64,000 nucleotides of DNA from an uncultured Finegoldia sp. Its GTDB lineage: Bacteria; Bacillota; Clostridia; Tissierellales; Peptoniphilaceae. The stretch lies in assembly GCF_947252345.1 (NCBI RefSeq), contig NZ_CAMXVC010000002.1, positions 25,677 through 89,676 on the forward strand, written 5' to 3'. This document shows positions 61,200 through 64,000 of the stretch, one piece after another. How positions within the stretch are numbered: position 1 is the first letter of the stretch; every line of letters starts with the position of its first letter. The notes beneath the pieces are model-generated. The model was given only the letters and a program-made list of their open reading frames with translations. It made no database searches and was not told the origin of the DNA. Position numbers and translations under genes: made by a program.

Positions 61200-62107
61200 T
61201 ATTCGAATATCTCTTCTGGTTTCAAATCGTCCTTGAATATTGTGTCGATAATATCTTGCACGATTGTTTTTTCAAATTCATCGAATGTTTTGTTCACGAT
61301 TCCAAGTTTTAAGCTGGATTTCACGCCCAAACCTCTTTTCATGGCGTGGATAGAAGACAACAAACCACGCAAGTCGATACATCTTCCGGAAATTTCAGAG
61401 TTCAAACTTTTTTCTTGTAAATCCATAAAAAATCTCACAAACATTTTTTGAGAGCTGTCTGTCAATGAAAATTCTTCTAAAAGTATTTTGTTCATAGTTT
61501 TTTCGTCTGTTTTTGGCATATCAATGACGAAAAATCTGGACAACAAAGCCTCATTTATTTCACGAGTACCAGCGTACCCGTAATTCATGGTAGCTAAGAA
61601 TCTTGTTTTATCGTGGATATCTACCTTTTCGAAACCTGGTATATCTATAATTCGACGATAATCCAAGACGGAGTGCATAATAGCAACGGAGTCGTTTTTT
61701 GCCATATTAATCTCATCAAAAACACAGAACCCACCATTTAATGAAGATTCCAACACTGGACCTGCCCTGAAAATAACTTCATCCTTTTTCAAAGTATCCA
61801 TCCCAATCAAACTTTCGGAATCAGTATTTACATTGAAAGAAATATTCCATTGAGGTCTTTGGAAAATATACGCCAAATTATCGCACAATATATTTTTGCC
61901 GGTAGCTTTGGGACCAACTAATAACAAATTGTTCGCTTCCAAAATGCTTGTTATAGCCATCTCCAAAACTTCTTTGCCGTAATAGTTAAATCGTGGTTTC
62001 GGAATTCTGGATTTGAATTTGTCTTCTACATCATTATCCTTCAAAAATTTTTCTAGCTCTTTTATTAAATTTTTATTTATATTTTGTGATTCAAGTAAAT
62101 TATTCAT
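61199..62107 (-). CDS. MoxR-type AAA+ ATPase, NorQ/CbbQ-like
   Basis: 302 residues. Walker A reads 'GPKATGKN' with Asn where Ser/Thr is usual; Walker B 'CVFDEINMAKND', sensor 1 'FLATMNYGYAGT', arginine finger region 'NEALLSRFFVIDMP'. Members work with a VWA protein, here the next gene. Ribosome site GAAAGAGGTAAT on the - strand. Divergent from the J-domain gene across ~80 bp. Confidence 0.9.
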   Translation of the reverse strand: MNNLLESQNINKNLIKELEKFLKDNDVEDKFKSRIPKPRFNYYGKEVLEMAITSILEANNLLLVGPKATGKNILCDNLAYIFQRPQWNISFNVNTDSESLIGMDTLKKDEVIFRAGPVLESSLNGGFCVFDEINMAKNDSVAIMHSVLDYRRIIDIPGFEKVDIHDKTRFLATMNYGYAGTREINEALLSRFFVIDMPKTDEKTMNKILLEEFSLTDSSQKMFVRFFMDLQEKSLNSEISGRCIDLRGLLSSIHAMKRGLGVKSSLKLGIVNKTFDEFEKTIVQDIIDTIFKDDLKPEEIFE

Positions 62108-62187
62108 ATTACCTCTTTCATTAATTATCTAATTTGTGACATTAGTATGATATAATAAATTAAAAGAAATTGGAAGTAGGTGAATAA

Positions 62188-63000
62188 ATGAAGAAGGCTT
62201 GGGGAGGTTTCGTAAAAGGATTTGCGAAATTTTTGGATGGATTTTTCGGATTTTTGATAGCATTTATAGAAACATTGGTAAATTTAACAGAGGGATTCAG
62301 GTATGTATTGGGAAGTATACTATCCTTCGGTTGCATATTCATATTGTTCTTTCCCTATATATTTTTCAGATACAAATGGCTCACATTTGCGATTATTTTC
62401 ATAACGATATTTCCGATTTTAGGTAAGGGATTTGTAAATTATCTAAAATATGTAAAATATTCTATGGTAGAGTTTTTGCTCGGATACGGAGATTATTATC
62501 TCAATAATTCCCGAACAAAATACACTTCTTATTCTGATTACAAGAAAAAATACATTTTCAACAAACAAGAAGAAGAAAGAAAAGCACGTGAAGAACGACA
62601 AAGACGTGAACAAGAAGAATGGACAAGGAGATTTAACGAATGGTTTAGCCAAGGCGGATTCGGCTTCGATGATTTTGGATATTACCAACAACAAGGTCAA
62701 TACAGAGGATATAACCAAGGTTACGGTCAACAAGGATACGGGTATCAAAACCAATACCAAAATCCAGTGGACGATTTCGTGAGAACTTACGAAAAACATT
62801 GCGACACATTGGGAGTTGGATACAACGCTGACAAGTACGAGATAAAATTGAATTACAGAAAGCTTGCCAAGAAATATCACCCTGATATAAATAAGGCAGC
62901 AGATGCAACTGCGAAGTTCCAAGAAGTTAACAACGCATACGACTTTTTGTCAAATGAACAAAACATAGAAAGATACAACAGAATCAAAAACAAAAAATAG
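62188..63000 (+). CDS. Membrane-anchored J-domain protein
   Basis: 270 residues, architecture reversed relative to DnaJ: N-terminal membrane part (hydrophobic ~14-30, ~38-55 and ~62-85), a charged helix (~125-150, Glu/Arg-rich), a low-complexity Gly/Tyr/Gln stretch (~155-195, with repeated QGY/NQGY units), then a C-terminal J domain (~205-270) with intact HPD in 'KYHPDINK'. It should recruit and stimulate DnaK at the membrane. Extended -10 TGATATAAT lies ~30 nt upstream. Divergent from the MoxR/VWA pair. Confidence 0.88.
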   Translation: MKKAWGGFVKGFAKFLDGFFGFLIAFIETLVNLTEGFRYVLGSILSFGCIFILFFPYIFFRYKWLTFAIIFITIFPILGKGFVNYLKYVKYSMVEFLLGYGDYYLNNSRTKYTSYSDYKKKYIFNKQEEERKAREERQRREQEEWTRRFNEWFSQGGFGFDDFGYYQQQGQYRGYNQGYGQQGYGYQNQYQNPVDDFVRTYEKHCDTLGVGYNADKYEIKLNYRKLAKKYHPDINKAADATAKFQEVNNAYDFLSNEQNIERYNRIKNKK

Positions 63001-63007
63001 TTTACCG

Positions 63008-63034
63008 CTGGGAGAAAATCTCCCAGTTTTTTTA
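63008..63034 (+). terminator. Intrinsic terminator
   Basis: Perfect 8-bp stem (63008-63015 with 63019-63026), AAA loop, T run. Confidence 0.88.
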
Positions 63035-63064
63035 TTAGAAAATCTTGAAAAATCATAAAAAGTC

Positions 63065-63093
63065 TTGACAAATAATTAGAAATATAATAAATT
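63065..63093 (+). promoter_or_regulatory. Promoter of the last gene
   Basis: TTGACA (63065-63070), 17-bp spacer, TAAATT (63088-63093). A perfect TATAAT lies only 12 bp from the -35 and is probably not used. The ~100-nt leader contains a 7-bp inverted repeat, TTAACAT/ATGTTAA. Confidence 0.5.
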
Positions 63094-63204
63094 AAACTCA
63101 ATACAACACAAACAATATATACAATAATGAAGTCAAAAAAAACGAAATATTTAACATTGCTATTTTGATTAACGATGTTAATAAGAAAATGAAAGGAAAT
63201 TAAA

Positions 63205-63915
63205 ATGAAAAATAATAATGGTAGGGAAAAATCAACAAAAAAAATATTTATTGTTTTATGTATGGTTATTTTTGCAATTGTCTTCAGTTCAACAGTTTAT
63301 GCGGTTAAATTAGTTAATGAACAATCTAAGGTTAATGAATTAGAATTACCAGAATTAGATTCTATGAAGATTACTAAACAAATAAAAAATAGAGACAAAA
63401 ATATTAAACAACAATCTATTTCTAGACTGAATTACAAACAAATTCAAGAACAATTGGGAGTTTCCCTTTTAAATAGTGAACTTTCAAAAGACGATAAGTA
63501 TATGATTTCAGATATTGAAACTGATAATAAAGATTATGCGATAATAAAGTGTGATAATTATATTCTTGGAGACACTTCAAACTACTCTTACAATGAAGAA
63601 GATGGATTTTATAGTTATGATGAAGGAAACTTGTACAAATCTCCAATATCAATACAAGCGGATATAATTTTAAGTGAAACTCAGCTTAACAATGTATGGA
63701 CTACTGATTATTTGGGAATGTATGGTTTCGTAGAGCAATTTGTTTCGGAACAAGGATATAAAGTTAATTTAATTGAGGAAAAAATTGACGGTAATCAACC
63801 ACAAGATTTTGTATCTAAGAAGATAGCTATTTTTGTAGCAGATGGAATTAGATATACGTTGACAGGAAGAACAACTGTTGAAAATATGAAACAAATTGTA
63901 AATTCAATGAAATAA
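63205..63915 (+). CDS. Membrane-anchored or secreted hypothetical protein, anti-sigma C-domain-like
   Basis: 236 residues with an N-terminal signal or anchor helix (~13-33, 'FIVLCMVIFAIVFSSTVYA'), then an extracytoplasmic strand-rich domain. The ending 'VADGIRYTLTGRTTVENMKQIVNSM' recalls the C-terminal domain (DUF4367/DUF4179 style) of Firmicute anti-sigma factors, but there is no cytoplasmic sigma-binding part and no sigma gene before it. AAAGGAAAT ribosome site. Function unknown. Confidence 0.7.
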   Translation: MKNNNGREKSTKKIFIVLCMVIFAIVFSSTVYAVKLVNEQSKVNELELPELDSMKITKQIKNRDKNIKQQSISRLNYKQIQEQLGVSLLNSELSKDDKYMISDIETDNKDYAIIKCDNYILGDTSNYSYNEEDGFYSYDEGNLYKSPISIQADIILSETQLNNVWTTDYLGMYGFVEQFVSEQGYKVNLIEEKIDGNQPQDFVSKKIAIFVADGIRYTLTGRTTVENMKQIVNSMK

Positions 63916-63925
63916 AATATTTAGG

Positions 63926-63952
63926 TGCTGCACATTATGTGCAGCATTTTTT
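63926..63952 (+). terminator. Intrinsic terminator
   Basis: Perfect 9-bp stem (63926-63934 with 63938-63946), TTA loop, T run. Confidence 0.88.
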
Positions 63953-63983
63953 CGTTCAAATACTTTTTAAAAATGTAAAATTC

Positions 63984-64000
63984 CTGTCTCTTATACACAT
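63984..64000 (+). other. Nextera transposon adapter remnant (not genomic)
   Basis: The final 17 bases equal the first 17 of the Illumina Nextera mosaic-end adapter (CTGTCTCTTATACACATCT). It marks the end of an assembled contig made from untrimmed reads. Confidence 0.95.

Noticed and set aside
63070..63087. TATAAT (63083-63088) as the -10 for the TTGACA at 63065
   Set aside because: The spacer would be only 12 bp; TAAATT at the 17-bp position is more plausible.
1..64000. CRISPR array, prophage or complete insertion sequence
   Set aside because: No regularly spaced direct repeats, phage genes or transposase frames were seen; only the 50-bp IS-like remnant at 50852-50901.

Overview
The window is a low-GC, densely packed chromosome segment of a fermentative anaerobe of the Firmicutes. 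Pointers are class III ribonucleotide reductase, an oxygen-sensitive activase/double-cubane iron-sulfur pair, rubrerythrin, FeoAB, HemZ-type radical SAM chemistry, a glmS ribozyme, an FMN riboswitch, and cdaA-cdaR-glmM and ftsEX-PcsB-CtpA blocks of Gram-positive type. No sporulation genes are seen. The content best fits the Peptoniphilaceae (a Finegoldia-like Gram-positive anaerobic coccus); this is inference, not a database match.

Layout. 1-0.8 kb: 3' end of an ANT(6)-type adenylyltransferase and a convergent DUF6483-like gene. 0.87-7.04 kb: a tightly overlapping shikimate operon (aroF, aroB, aroA, aroC, chorismate mutase, an aroE-aroK fusion, aroQ), giving every step from E4P+PEP to chorismate and on to prephenate. 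7.1-9.9 kb: orphan class I nrdB, a HemZ-like radical SAM protein and a small SRPBCC-like protein. 10.2-15.3 kb: secreted 3D-domain protein, CarD, YacL-like PIN/TRAM protein, ispD-ispF and a solitary MreB. 15.3-20.5 kb: rubrerythrin, HPr, cdaA-cdaR, a probable frameshifted membrane-protein remnant, glmM, mtnN. 20.6-27.8 kb: tRNA-Pro, M18 aminopeptidase, FMN riboswitch-ribU, tsaE-tsaB-(rimI-tsaD fusion), and glmS preceded by its self-cleaving ribozyme. 27.9-30.8 kb: feoA-feoA-feoB plus a 45-residue Cys-rich membrane protein. 30.8-32.6 kb: AraC-type regulator divergent from a CWB2 wall-binding protein. 32.7-38.8 kb: tig-clpP-clpX-lon and a YfcE-like phosphoesterase. 38.9-42.1 kb: ABC-F ATPase and an AzgA-type purine permease. 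42.3-45.4 kb: four-gene redox cluster (activase, mini-dehydratase-fold protein, double-cubane protein, DUF3343). 45.5-49.7 kb: divergent RelA/SpoT-domain protein, acpS, nnrD, alr and an orphan mazF. 49.75-51.45 kb: a probably leaderless hypothetical gene and 5-formyl-THF cyclo-ligase, separated by a terminator that appears to carry a 50-bp IS3-like mini-insertion. 51.5-56.6 kb: ftsE-ftsX, PcsB/EnvC-like hydrolase, CtpA, polysaccharide deacetylase. 56.7-59.5 kb: NrdR-box-controlled nrdD-nrdG. 59.5-63.9 kb: VWA/MoxR ATPase pair divergent from a membrane J-domain protein, then a secreted hypothetical protein. The last 17 bases are Nextera transposon adapter, so the window ends at a contig edge with untrimmed adapter.

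Themes. Cell-wall precursor supply and wall remodelling recur (glmS, glmM, cdaAR, alr, ftsEX-PcsB, CtpA, deacetylase, 3D protein, CWB2, MreB). RNA or protein regulation can be read directly at glmS (ribozyme), ribU (FMN riboswitch), nrdDG (two NrdR boxes) and feo (18-bp palindrome). Several promoters place the -10 box only 17-21 nt from the start codon, implying very short leaders; one gene appears fully leaderless. The most interesting under-described locus is the activase/mini-dehydratase/double-cubane/DUF3343 cluster at 42.3-45.4 kb.
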